DNA of 10,730 nt from Hymenoscyphus infarciens (taxonomy: Eukaryota; Ascomycota; Leotiomycetes; Helotiales; Helotiaceae), in contig LLCB01000728.1 in the NCBI GenBank assembly GCA_001414345.1, positions 1 through 10,730 on the forward strand. The letters run 5' to 3'. The position numbers were made by a program, and so were the translations under genes. The notes under the pieces were generated by a model. That model worked only from the letters and a program-made list of their open reading frames with translations, made no database searches and was not told the DNA's origin. Shown here one piece after another: positions 1 to 9,499 of this stretch; the stretch's first letter is position 1; every line of letters begins with the position of its first letter.

Positions 1-331
1 TAAGTAGTTCTAAAATATAGACTAGTAATATTTATATAGATTTAAAGCTTTTAAGTAGTTCTACTACTTAAAATAGTAATATTAAATAATATTTATAACT
101 TCTAAGTAGTTCTACTACTTAAAATAAGTATTTGAAATAATATTTATAGCTTTTAAGTAGTTCTACTACTTAAAATAATAGTATTTATATAGATTTAAAG
201 CTTTTAAGTAGTTCTACTATTTAAAAAAGATATAATTATAAAGATTTAAAGCTTTTTAGTAGTTCTACTACTTAAAATAGTAATATTTATAAAGATTTAA
301 AGCTTTTAAGTAGTTCTACTACTTAAAATAG
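1..331 (+). repeat. left 51-bp hairpin satellite array
   Basis: This is a tandem array of a 51-bp unit. The AAGTAG arm begins at 2, 53, 104, 155, 206, 257 (here TAGTAG) and 308, an exact 51-bp step each time. Each unit has a hairpin core of AAGTAG, a TTCTA loop and CTACTT, extended by TTTT and AAAA to a 10-bp stem, followed by about 26 bp of spacer. The left spacer reads roughly TAGTAATATTTATA then GATTTAAAGC. In the first unit the right arm is replaced in register (13-22) while the spacer stays in phase, so this may be the outer edge of the array or an internal decayed unit. The unit at 206 has CTATTT for CTACTT. No gene is present. The function is unknown; it is best called a satellite or minisatellite. 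Confidence 0.95.
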
Positions 332-359
332 CGATATTTATATAACTTTTATCTATATT

Positions 360-390
360 TATAGCTTTTAAGTTATTTTACTAGCTTAAC
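360..390 (+). repeat. degenerate last unit of left array
   Basis: A damaged copy of the satellite core lies at 365-388: CTTTTAAG, then a changed loop region, then CTAGCTTA. It starts 62 bp after the previous core instead of 51 and has lost most arm pairing. Degenerate edge units are usual where a tandem array is kept uniform by unequal exchange inside but not at its ends. This marks the left array/interior boundary. Confidence 0.6.
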
Positions 391-1178
391 TTAGATCCTC
401 TATTTAAAGTTTTCTTTATATATAGTATAATCTTAATCTTAACTTTATATAATTTCTCTAGACTTTTATATACTTCTTACTTAAAATAGTCTTATATCTA
501 TTACCTAACTAGATCTATATACTCGGTGGCTAAAATCCTTTAATAAAGCTAGTTTTAATACTACTAGATAGTTTTAGTATTCTCTTAAAGAGAGGAGTTA
601 ACTAGAAGAAATTAGATTTAAGGTAAGTAAATATTAAATAAGGAAGCAAATATAAGTTAAGAGAAGTAATAAAGAATTAATTATAAGAAACGTAAATAAT
701 AGCTTTATTATAGTTAAGTAACTATATATTAAATATCTATCTTCTCTTTTAAAGTACTCTTTCTAAGAAAGTTAAGTATATATATCTTATCTTAAAGTAT
801 TATAAGATATTATTCTTTTAATTACTACCTATATACTAGCTATACCTAGAGCTTTATACCTACTCTAACTTTAGACCTCCTATATTAGCTTTATACTTAG
901 TACTTAGTTTCTATCTATTAATAACTTATCTCTCTTTCTTTTAAATTTTTATACGTTTCTAGTTAAGCAACTTATTTTCTATATTAGTTATCTTATCTAA
1001 TACCTTTTATTTTAAGTTTCGCTTTATAGCTTTAATTATAGGAGGTAGAGAATCTTAACTATATAATAGCTTTATAGCTAAGAGGGGTTTAAAAGGAGTA
1101 ATTAGTCTTAGAGTAATAGTATTTAATAGGTTTAGTAAACTATAACTATAAAAAGTCTCTATAACTAAAGAAGGCTTT
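391..1178. other. RIP-degraded AT-rich DNA without recognisable gene
   Basis: This stretch holds no intact reading frame, RNA gene or repeat that I can support. It has the same CpA/TpG depletion as the rest of the window. A small G-rich island at 521-530 (ACTCGGTGGC) keeps one of the few surviving TpG sites. The region around 420-560 and 720-1010 is somewhat richer in C and T on the + strand, so a minus-strand relic is possible, but I could not follow one. Confidence 0.6.
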
Positions 1179-2100
1179 AGAGAAGACGTCTCTATAGATA
1201 AAGGGGATTAGAGAGAAGTAAGTATCTTATTAGTATTAACAGATCGAATTATAAGAGCTAAGGTACTTAAAGGAGTTTAGAGAGGCGTTATTAACTACTT
1301 ACTAATATTAGCCAATACTATTATAGGAACCGATATAGTCTAGCTATATATAGCCTTATATATTCTTTAGAATATTACTAAAAGAGATTAGATAAATAAA
1401 GGCTACCTAGTAATATATAAATAATATTTATTAGCTTTAAGAGGTTCTTTAAATTTCTATAAATATTTATATATAATATTTACTAAAAATCATACTAAGC
1501 TTATACTAAATTTCACTAATATTCGTAAGTTAGGTAGAGTATCTTTAATAATATAGTCTTCTAGTATAAAAACAGAGACTTATAGAAGAATTAGTTCTAA
1601 TCTAACCTCTAGTAATAATTATATATATAAGCCGGTATATTAAGATTTAGATCCTTTTCTCTAATAGCCTAAGCTAACGTAATTAGAATAGTAATATAGA
1701 GTAGGTTATAAGTAGTATTATAAAGTAGAGGAGGCCGAGGTTTAAAATTTCTTATACTATAATAGCTATATATTAGATATTATTACTTTAATATCTATAA
1801 TCTATTAATATAGGCCTAGGTATATTATAAATTAAAGAACGCTATTAGTATAGAGATCTCTATTATAGAATAGCTAGTATATTAGAAAACTAAAGATTCG
1901 CTATAATATAAGTTAGCTATTTCTAGACGTTAATATATAGAATATTACTTTTTATTTTATATACTAGTTACTAACTATAAGAGCTTAACTATAAGCTAGC
2001 TTATATTATTATCTTATATTAACAGCTTTATATATAGTAGAACTAGAGTAGTATAGTTTTAGACGTATTTCTACTAGATTTCTTTAAAATAGCTAATTTT
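1179..2100 (+). pseudogene. possible decayed coding region, unidentified
   Basis: One + strand frame beginning at 1179 can be followed for about 300 codons with roughly one stop per 11 codons. Every stop is TAA or TAG, as expected if CAA, CAG and TGG codons were mutated. Stop-free pieces include an N-terminal part with DRIIRAKV near 1240 and a later part with ALRGSLNFYKY near 1436-1468. No start codon is left and no family motif is visible. Other frames here are only slightly worse, so the frame choice is weak. It could equally be non-coding RIP-mutated sequence. Confidence 0.25.
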
Positions 2101-2320
2101 AGAGATAGTCTTATCTTTTATTATTTAGTTATTATAATATAGTAGAAGCTATAATAGTTTAGTAGCTAGATATCTTAAATATTTAAGAGTCTAATTTAAT
2201 AGATAGGTATATAGTAACGGATTTATATAAATAATCTCTTAAATCGACTCCTCTTTAAGATCGATTATTAAGAAGTAGAAAGATATAATAGCTTTAAGGT
2301 ATATATAATAGTAGGTTAGA

Positions 2321-2336
2321 ATATATATATATATAT
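2321..2336. repeat. AT dinucleotide tract
   Basis: About eight uninterrupted AT steps are followed by further TATA-rich sequence to about 2347. This is a simple repeat that RIP-type mutation and replication slippage would both favour. No function is implied. Confidence 0.7.
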
Positions 2337-2339
2337 TAT

Positions 2340-2755
2340 AATATATAACGCGCTTATAGGTTATAGTTAGTAGAATTAAAGAAATTAGTCTACTAGAGGT
2401 TTAGAAAACTAGTCTAAGACTAGGTCTACTTATACTATTAGTAGATATATATAATACTCTTATCTATCTTTTATTAAAATAAAGAACCTCTCTTAATATA
2501 TAAAAAACCTCTTCTTATTTAATAGAAAATTCTATTCTTTCTACTAATTTCTAATATCTACTACTCTAATTAATTTATTACCTTCTTATTAGATTTTAAT
2601 AATTTACCTCTTATCTACTAAGAACTTACTTTCTTTCTTTTATCTAACTACTTTTATATTACTACTTAAATATTTCTATATAATTACTTAGATACTTCTA
2701 TACTACCTTAGATATATATAAGCTCTTTTATTAATAATTCTACTAGTATAATATA
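2340..2755 (-). pseudogene. possible minus-strand coding relic, coiled-coil-like
   Basis: The + strand from 2460 to 2760 is strongly pyrimidine-rich; 2521-2580 has about nine C to one G, which suggests a minus-strand gene. A minus-strand frame, in phase with the codon at 2746-2744, reads as a lysine- and glutamate-rich protein. It contains short pieces such as LDKRKKVS and LEISRKNRIF, with TAA/TAG where glutamine would suit an amphipathic helix. Read that way it would be a Gln/Lys/Glu-rich helical segment followed by a Gln/Thr-rich tail near 2420-2460. Such composition is common in retroelement Gag N-termini, but no nucleocapsid zinc knuckle or other diagnostic motif is visible, so that identity is speculation. 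Confidence 0.25.
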
Positions 2756-3599
2756 TTAAATATACTAAATAATCTATAAGGAAGTACTAGAGCTATAACA
2801 AAGTCTATAAATATATATACTTTAGAAAGCTATAACTTAGTATAATAGTAATTAGAGTTAATAGTATTAAGAGAAGAGAGAACAGGCTTATATACTATAA
2901 TATAGAGAAGCGTTAGATATAGAGAAGGTAGATTCGAACTTTATTAGAGAACCTAGTCTATATACTAGCTAGCTACGATATAGGAGTAGGAAGCTATAAG
3001 TAGGCTTAGGATAGTGTGTTTTCGAATTTAGACTAAAGTAGTTTTAGATATTATAATATTAGGTTTTCTTATATAGAAAGGGAATAAAAGCAACTAGCTT
3101 ATATTCTATTATTTTAGAAGTCTATTATAAAACTCTACTTATAGAAAGTATTAATACGGATTTTCTAAGGATTTATTATATAAGAAACCGAGTTATAAGA
3201 AGTTCTATATATCTTAGTACTAAGGATTTAACACTATTAGAGGCATAAGAAGAGCTTTATTATATATTTTTTTTATTTTCTTATTTTAATTTTAATAAGT
3301 AAAATATATTAGAACGTTTTTAAAATTTAACTTATAAGTATAGAAATGTTTAAAGTTATTATTTCTATAATAATTAGCTTATCTCTACTTTTAAAATATA
3401 GTTCTTATCTTAGATATAGTATTAAGCTATATTTAGGAAAGTTATATATATATATTTTATAAAAGATATAAATATAATAGTATAGAAAAGACTTTTAGAA
3501 TAGAACGTAATAAGTATAAACGTAATAATAGTTAGATAGATTCTATCTATTCTAATCTCTATTATAGAGGTTATAGATAAGTAATAATAAGTATAGTAT
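2756..3599. other. RIP-degraded DNA without recognisable gene
   Basis: I see no supportable gene here. It contains a locally less mutated patch at 3011-3027 with two adjacent TpG sites (GTGTG) next to TTCGAA. It also has a T-rich run at about 3265-3300, which is poly-A-like on the minus strand, and the only ATG in this part of the window, near 3347, which opens no long frame. A tRNA-like TTCGAAT word on the minus strand at about 2932-2940 has no cloverleaf around it. Confidence 0.55.
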
Positions 3600-4160
3600 T
3601 TTACCTTATTAATTCTTAATATTAAGTTTTCCTTTTAGATTATATTAAATCTTATTACTTAGAAGTAGTTAGTTAGAGAATTATATATTCTCCTTCTAAT
3701 AAATTAAAGTATAGATTAAAGTAAATAAATTAATATAGACTTAGAGACTTAATAAATAAAACTACCTTCTTTTACTACTACTATCTCTTATACCTTTAAA
3801 TATTATAATAATACTAGAAATATTAATTCTACTAAGAAAGTCTTTATCTTAGTACTCTTAAAGTAGTCTAAAAGCTATATAACTAGATTAGAATATTATC
3901 TTAAATACTAGGCTAGGCTTCTATTACCTTTAAATTACTCTTATATAATACTTTAAAAACACTTCTCTTTAGAGGTATATACTTACTATTATCTTTAGAT
4001 TATAGTACTATCTTAGTTTTCGTGTTTTTATATTATTTCTTACTAAATCCTATTTAGTTAGGTTACTATCTTACCTTTAACTCTACTTCTAAGCTAATCC
4101 TTAGATACTATAATACTCTATTACTACGGTTATATTATATAAAAAGAAATCTTCTCTAAT
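3600..4160. other. pyrimidine-rich block, coding strand undecided
   Basis: C exceeds G about two- to threefold on the + strand here. Both a + frame around 3830-3990 (with pieces such as STKKVFILVLL) and a minus frame across 4080-3790 (with YTSKEKCF and FKSTKIKTFLVELIF) read for dozens of codons with only TAA/TAG stops. I cannot choose between them. The base composition slightly favours the minus strand. No family is recognised. Confidence 0.25.
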
Positions 4161-4231
4161 TTAAACCTTAAGTATTATATTTATATTAATTATAATTATA
4201 TTATATTATATTAACCGATTATAGTATTAAT

Positions 4232-4252
4232 CGTAGTAGCAGTAGTAGTAGT
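4232..4252 (+). repeat. GTA trinucleotide run
   Basis: Seven near-perfect GTA steps, with one GCA, make a short microsatellite. In the frame of the surrounding relic it reads as a serine homopolymer (AGT/AGC) followed by Lys-Glu-Glu. The single AGCAGT interruption keeps one of the rare surviving CpA sites. Confidence 0.8.
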
Positions 4253-4801
4253 AAAGAAGAACTTCTATTATACTTTTAAAACTTCTCTTCTAATAATATA
4301 GCCTTTTTTAAAGCTACTAAGTCTTTTAGAATAGGTAAACTATATAAAGTCGTTCTATTAAACCTTAAAGCTTTAGAGCGCGATTATATAGTAAGTAATA
4401 TAGAGTAGACATAATTCTTTAGCCTATATACTAAAGTTATTAGATAGTTAACTAAGAATATAGAAAAGGACCTTCTATTTATTAGTATATAGAAGATAGT
4501 TAAAAATAGAGGAAAAAAGGTTTTATATTTATAAAAGAGTATAGATAGGAAAGAGCTTTAGTAGAAGTATAATTATTATATACTTAGTAAGAAGAATAGT
4601 AGATATATATATACGCTTAAATAGCTTCTTATACTAATCAAAGTAGCTTTTAGAAAAGAAGAAGTAACTTTTAAAGATAGTTCTACTAATACCTTTATAA
4701 ATATCTCTAGAAATACCTCGAAGTCTAGAATAGAAGCTATAAGTAATCTTAAATATTACTTAATTAAACTAATTAAAAACTAATAAATACTAGAGCACTA
4801 C

Positions 4802-4821
4802 TACTATAAATAAGAAGGCTA
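4802..4821 (+). repeat. 20-bp direct repeat, copy 1
   Basis: TACTATAAATAAGAAGGCTA occurs here and is repeated exactly at 4921-4940, 119 bp downstream. Because 119 is not a multiple of three, the two copies lie in different frames of the surrounding relic. That argues against a protein repeat and for a small local duplication or insertion scar. Confidence 0.85.
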
Positions 4822-4920
4822 CTACTAGAACTACTCTAGGGTCTAGAAAGAGAGATATAAGTTATTTTAAACTATTCTCTACTTAAATAGATTAAATACT
4901 AATCGATAATAGGTTACTAG

Positions 4921-4940
4921 TACTATAAATAAGAAGGCTA
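4921..4940 (+). repeat. 20-bp direct repeat, copy 2
   Basis: This is the second exact copy of the 20-base word at 4802-4821. The flanks share only short words (an AAATACTA lies 17 bases upstream of copy 1 and 27 bases upstream of copy 2), so any larger duplication has decayed or had an indel. Confidence 0.85.
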
Positions 4941-5545
4941 AAAAACCCTACGCTCTAGTATAATAGGCTATAGTTAAGAGAGTAGTAAAAATAGTAAGAA
5001 AGTTACTTAAAGCTATAGCTAAGGCTATTTAAGTAGTTTAAGAGGAAAGTATTAAATCGGATATTATATATTATACTAATAAAGTAGAAGTTCTAAAAAA
5101 GTATAAGGATATTATAAAGATAGTTAGCTTAGAACTTAATATCTTATATTTACTTTAAGTTTTTAAAAAATATATAAAGCTTAATAGAAATTAAGATCTC
5201 TTAATCTACGTTTCTTCTATAAAATTTAAGATTTAGATAGTACTCTTTACTATTAAGGCTTATTTTAATAACTTCTTAATTATTATAGATTATTAAGATA
5301 AAAAGAATAAGAAATTCTATATAAAGTAAAGTATAAAAAGGGTTTATATTCTCTTATTTAAGTATAAGCTAAGACTAATATAAAAAGGAGCTATAGAGTA
5401 CTTAAGTATTAAAGTAGTATACTAGCTTATTATAGAGTTACTAGTAAAGGGGTTACTAAGTACTTTTATAAGTAATAATCCTACCTAGTAAGTTAGCTTT
5501 TCTTAGACCTTAATAGCTAGGTACTGATTTATTTTTCTTAGAGTA

Positions 5546-6480
5546 TATATTATACTTCTTATTTAATAATATATATAATTTATATATATTAACCTTAAGA
5601 AAGATTATATAGACTATTTTAAGAGGAAAGAATATATAAATATAGTATAAGACGCTCCTTTTATTATAATACACGTTTTTAAGAACTATTAGAATCTTAT
5701 ATCTTAGTACTAAGTTTAGTAAGCTTTTAAGTATATCGTAGCTATAGTAATTATAGAGCTAAACGTAAGTTTAATTCTTTAAATAAAACTAAAAAAGATT
5801 CTAGCTAATATAAAGATATAGATAATACTATAAACTTTATAATCTCTATATTATACTTTCTATTATTAAATTATTTAAGTTTTATAATCTAGAATTATAA
5901 ATAATTATTATAAGTACTAGTATTATATTATAAAGATCTTTCTTTAGTCTCTTCTTTTAGCTACTAGTTATATTACTTACTTTCTAGTATTATTAGTATT
6001 ATTAATCCTCTTTTAGTTACTTTTTTTAAGAGCTCTTCTAAACTTATGTCTATAAATATAATAGAGATATTATCTATTTATTTATTTTTTTCTTTTTTAT
6101 AATTAGCTAGGCTTTAAGTTATAATAGAAATAATTATTAAAATACTATAAATTTAATATTCTTCTTAAAGTAGTAATTTATAATAACCTTAATTTTCTAA
6201 ATATATATATACTTTACTTAGTCGTTTTTTAAAGTTATAATACCTAGGTTTTTATATTCTCCTCTTCTATTTTTAAGATAGAGTTTTCTTCTTAAGATAT
6301 AAATAAAAATTCTATATTTTAATATATACTAAGTATATAAATTTAAATTTTAAAAAGTTTTCTCTATAAATATAAATAAGAGTAACGAAATTCTATCTAG
6401 TTCTACTAGTAAAAGTAACCTTTTTTAATATTATTTACTAGAATTATAAGAGAATAGACTCTTTTTCTAATCTAAGCTTA
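5546..6480. other. RIP-degraded pyrimidine-rich spacer
   Basis: The + strand changes from purine-rich to pyrimidine-rich at about 5540 and back at about 6480. No frame on either strand convinced me. A minus-strand frame near 6300-6230 has a short Glu/Lys-rich piece, but it does not extend. CTAGTTCTACTAG at about 6399-6411, followed by TAAAAGTAA, resembles the satellite hairpin loop with its right flank. One isolated match is probably chance in this sequence. Confidence 0.5.
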
Positions 6481-6483
6481 ATA

Positions 6484-6990
6484 GAGAAGGCTACTAAGGA
6501 GTAGTATTACTATTTATAAGGTAAGTTTTAGTATTTCTACTAACTAAATTAACTATTATAAGCTATAGGTTAAATACTATATAATCTACTAATAGATTAA
6601 AGTAGAATATAGAGTTTACTAAAATACTAATAGTTAATATTATAATTAAGTATATAATAAGACGAATAAAGAGAGAGAGGTTAATAAAACTAGAGAATCG
6701 AGTTAAGTATAGTAAGACTCAATATATAGATTAGTTCTAGAGATTATATAAAATTATAAATCTATAGACTACGCTAGTACTAGAAGAAACTCGAGAGCCT
6801 AAGACTACTACTAGTAACTATTATAAATTTTTTAATAATTAGAATAATAGTATAAGTAGATAGAAGGATAAACTAGATAATAATATAATAAAGAAGCCTT
6901 AGATATCTAGCTTAAAAAATATTTAAACTTAAGTAGTAAGAATAAAGAATTAAGAAGAACTTATTAGACTAATCTCTTAAGTATTATTTA
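6484..6990 (+). pseudogene. possible coding relic, unidentified
   Basis: The + strand is again purine-rich. A frame in phase with 6636 runs to about 6955 and contains a basic piece (RRIKRERLIK, about 6660-6690), then an acidic and threonine-rich piece with EETREPKTTTSN near 6790-6822. A different frame at 6484-6630 would be rich in leucine and in proline (as CTA from CCA). The change of phase at about 6630 would need an indel or intron, or the two parts are unrelated. This may be the 5' part of the relic that follows. No family is recognised. Confidence 0.25.
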
Positions 6991-7081
6991 ATAGAATATT
7001 TAAATATAAAGAAGAATTTTATAAATAAAAAAGCTTTTAAGTACTATATATTAGTAATTATAGAAAGTTTAACTAAGGACT

Positions 7082-9330
7082 TATAAAATTAAGTAGAGCT
7101 AATAATAGGTAGATAGTATATATAATCGAATAATTAACTACTACTTCTATAGATAGTTAAAAGCAGTATCTATAATTAAATAAGGCTTCTTTCTATCTAC
7201 TCTAGTTATTCTAAGACTAGGATTTTATCTAGACTTACTTAGTTTATTTAATAGTATATTTATAAGAGAGTCTATATTAAAATATACCTTTATATATAGC
7301 TTTTAAGACTTCTATATTAGAAAGGGCTACTATCGAGTATCTAAGCTAAAAAAGCTCTAGGAGTATATATACTTTTAGTAGTTAAGAGTATCTAAATTAT
7401 ATAAGAATCTTTTAGATTAAGATCTTATCTAAAGTATCTACTTATCTTAAGAGGCTATAAGAGGCCTTTAGATAGTAGAGGCGACGCTTACTAACATTTA
7501 TCTAACTTACTTTTATAAAGTACTAGAGGAAAGAGAGTTTAAAAATCTATATAATATTAGTATAGATAAGAACTTCTAATATAAGAAGAAAAAAGATAAA
7601 GAGAGTAAGGTATAAATTAACTCTTAAAATAGATATTTTCTACCTAATATTAATAAAGTTCTTAAAGTTAGTAATTAAGCTAAAAAGGAGAACATATATA
7701 ACTTAAATAGATGTCTATATAAGTTTAAAGTATAAGCTTTAGTAAAAAAATTATTATAAAGGTTTAAGAGCTTAGATTAAACTAGCCTTTTAAATTATAT
7801 ATACTAGTATAAAAGCACTCTACGTCTACTAAATCTATACTATAGTAAAAGATTTAGTAGTATAGTATATATAGTTAAGGCTATTATAGATCTATTACTT
7901 AAGAATATATACTTTATTCTTTAATATAATATTATATATAGATTTAGCTTATATCTTTATTAAAATTTCCTATAAATTAGAGTAAGAGTTAGATACGTAA
8001 TAAACGTGTTTTACTAATATACTTATTCTTTAGCTTATTAGTTAAAGTATAGTCTATATTAGACTAAGGACCTTAGTAATAGAGATAGCAAAGGTACTAA
8101 AAGGGACTAGTTAATAAAGGCTTATATAGTTAGAGTTTATTAAAGGAGTTTAGCTACTAGCTAAACTAAATTTCTAGATATCTAAACTAGATATTAAGTA
8201 AAGATTTAACGTCTAAAGCTAGAGTAGATACTTTAAAGTCGATTCTAGAAAGTATATATAATAATTAATAAGTTAAGAGATTTAATTAATAAGACTTATA
8301 ATTACCTAGAACTTATTAATAATAAGAGGACTATTAATATAGTAATTAGAGAATATATAAGAAGATAGTAAGTCTAGTTTACTAAAAAGGAGTAAGCGGA
8401 ATAAAGAGCATAGGAGGAAAGGTCTTATAAAGAGCTATAGCGTCTTTTTTTATATAAAGAAAGGATAAAAAAGAATCTAGTAAGAGTATTAAGAGAGTAA
8501 CTAGTAAGTACTAATATCGAAAACTCTATATTAACTAGAAAACCATACTAGTAGAGATCTTAAGCTATATAGTATTTTTTAGATAAGAGAACACTATAAG
8601 AAATAGTAGAGGATATAATAGAAGTAGTTAAGAATAAACTAAGGTAATATAATATAAACTAAGTATAATAGGAGGCTATAGAGAAGAAGAGGCTATATTA
8701 ATAGTATACTAAGTCGTAGACTATATATAAACTTCTATATTATTCCCTTCTTATACCTCTTTTAATTTTAGTTAAGAGTAATCTTATACTAGTAATACTT
8801 AATAAAAATTAAGATAAAGAGTTTATATTACCTAGTTACTATATAGGTCTAGTAATTATAAAATATCTAGAACTACTTTAATATAAGAGAAATAAGGAAA
8901 TTAACTATATATTTTAAAGCTTTCTAGAGAAAGCTACTATTAATTAAAGTAAAGACTTTAAAACTATAAAGTCTTATTAATAAATTACTAATAATAGAAA
9001 GACGTTTTAATATTATTTCCTTATAGACCTTAAACCTAGTAGTTCTTAAGAACGAATTAAATCGAAGTATATAGCTTTTTAAGCTTATATATAAAGGAAG
9101 CTTATAAGTTATTAAATATAATATTACTAAATTCTTAAGTTTCTTAAGTAACCTTTAAATTCTCTAAGATATTAATACTCTTTAGTAGCTAGAAAGAGTA
9201 GAGGAGGAAAGGGGGTTTATAATATAGGAATAGAAAAGGTTAGCGATATAGTATATTAAAACCCTTACTATACTACTAATATAGCTAAACTACTAGCTAG
9301 GAGTATAAGAGGTAACTAAATAGTATAAGA
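7082..9330 (+). pseudogene. long decayed coding region, unidentified protein
   Basis: This is the longest relic frame in the window. One + strand phase (in register with 7202) runs for about 700 codons with no forced frameshift and roughly one stop per 11 codons, all TAA or TAG. Several stop-free runs reach about 40 codons: 7187-7303, about 7463-7585, about 7808-7921 and about 8249-8366. Visible parts are a Leu-rich stretch at 7199-7300, then LEEREFKNLYNISIDKNF near 7530-7580. An Arg/Lys/Glu/Gln-rich helical stretch follows at 8330-8520 with KKE-AE-RA-EERSYKEL, where dashes are stops that may have been Gln. After that comes IVEDIIEVVKNK near 8608. No metal-binding, transposase, recombinase or polymerase motif stands out, and an alternative frame at 7100-7500 is nearly as open. 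Strong purine bias supports a + strand gene. Its identity is unknown. Confidence 0.4.
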
Positions 9331-9499
9331 AATATCTATAAGTTAAAGTTATTTAACGAATTATAGTTAGAGAGTTATTATATAGGTACTAGAACGATGT
9401 TACTAATATTAGCTTAAAAGAGAGGCTAGAAGGTAAGTATATAGAAGGTATAAATTATAGGTAAATAGCTAACTAAGATATAGAAATAATTACTTTAGT

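Larger units (their letters stand above)
4202..5545 (+). pseudogene. decayed coding region, unidentified protein
   Basis: One + strand frame (codons in phase with 4232) can be followed for about 440 codons without needing a frameshift. In the best part, 4301-5160, stops occur about once per 14 codons, and all are TAA or TAG, fitting mutated Gln and Trp codons. A neighbouring frame compared over the first 190 codons had more stops (19 against 14). The relic begins with a serine run at about 4235-4252 and then a lysine- and arginine-rich protein with pieces such as LERDYIVSNIE (about 4373-4405) and FRKEEVTFKDSSTNTFINIS (about 4650-4710). A basic patch around 4936-5010 contains NKKAKKPYA and VKRVVKIVRK. 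The + strand is purine-rich throughout, as fungal coding strands tend to be. There is no start codon and no recognised domain, so it could be a host-type gene or a mobile-element gene. Confidence 0.4.

Noticed and set aside
1..331. Telomeric repeat tract
   Set aside because: No TTAGGG/CCCTAA-type or other short telomere unit is present; the unit is 51 bp with a hairpin.
2238..2274. Hairpin around AATCGA...TCGATT as a terminator or regulatory stem
   Set aside because: It is short and bulged, and TA-rich RIP sequence forms such palindromes often by chance; no gene ends there.
2925..3000. tRNA gene on the minus strand, suggested by a TTCGAAT T-loop word at about 2932-2940
   Set aside because: The would-be T stem does not pair, the distance to any anticodon arm is wrong, and no acceptor stem can be formed.
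3265..3300. T-rich run as the poly-A tail of a minus-strand LINE
   Set aside because: The run is interrupted, there is no adjacent recognisable reverse transcriptase relic, and no target-site duplication could be identified.
6399..6420. Isolated satellite core copy in the interior
   Set aside because: Only CTAGTTCTACTAG plus TAAAAGTAA matches; the arm sequence differs and there is no 51-bp neighbour.
7082..9330. Starship-type DUF3435 tyrosine recombinase or other named transposase
   Set aside because: Some stretches are superficially similar in composition, but I could not find the recombinase R...H/Y-x-x-R...Y core, a DDE pattern, or reverse transcriptase or integrase motifs, even allowing for RIP changes.
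6045..9400. Intact genes starting at the few ATGs (near 6046, 7711 and 9394)
   Set aside because: Each frame meets TAA or TAG within a short distance, and the ATGs appear to be RIP survivors or chance.
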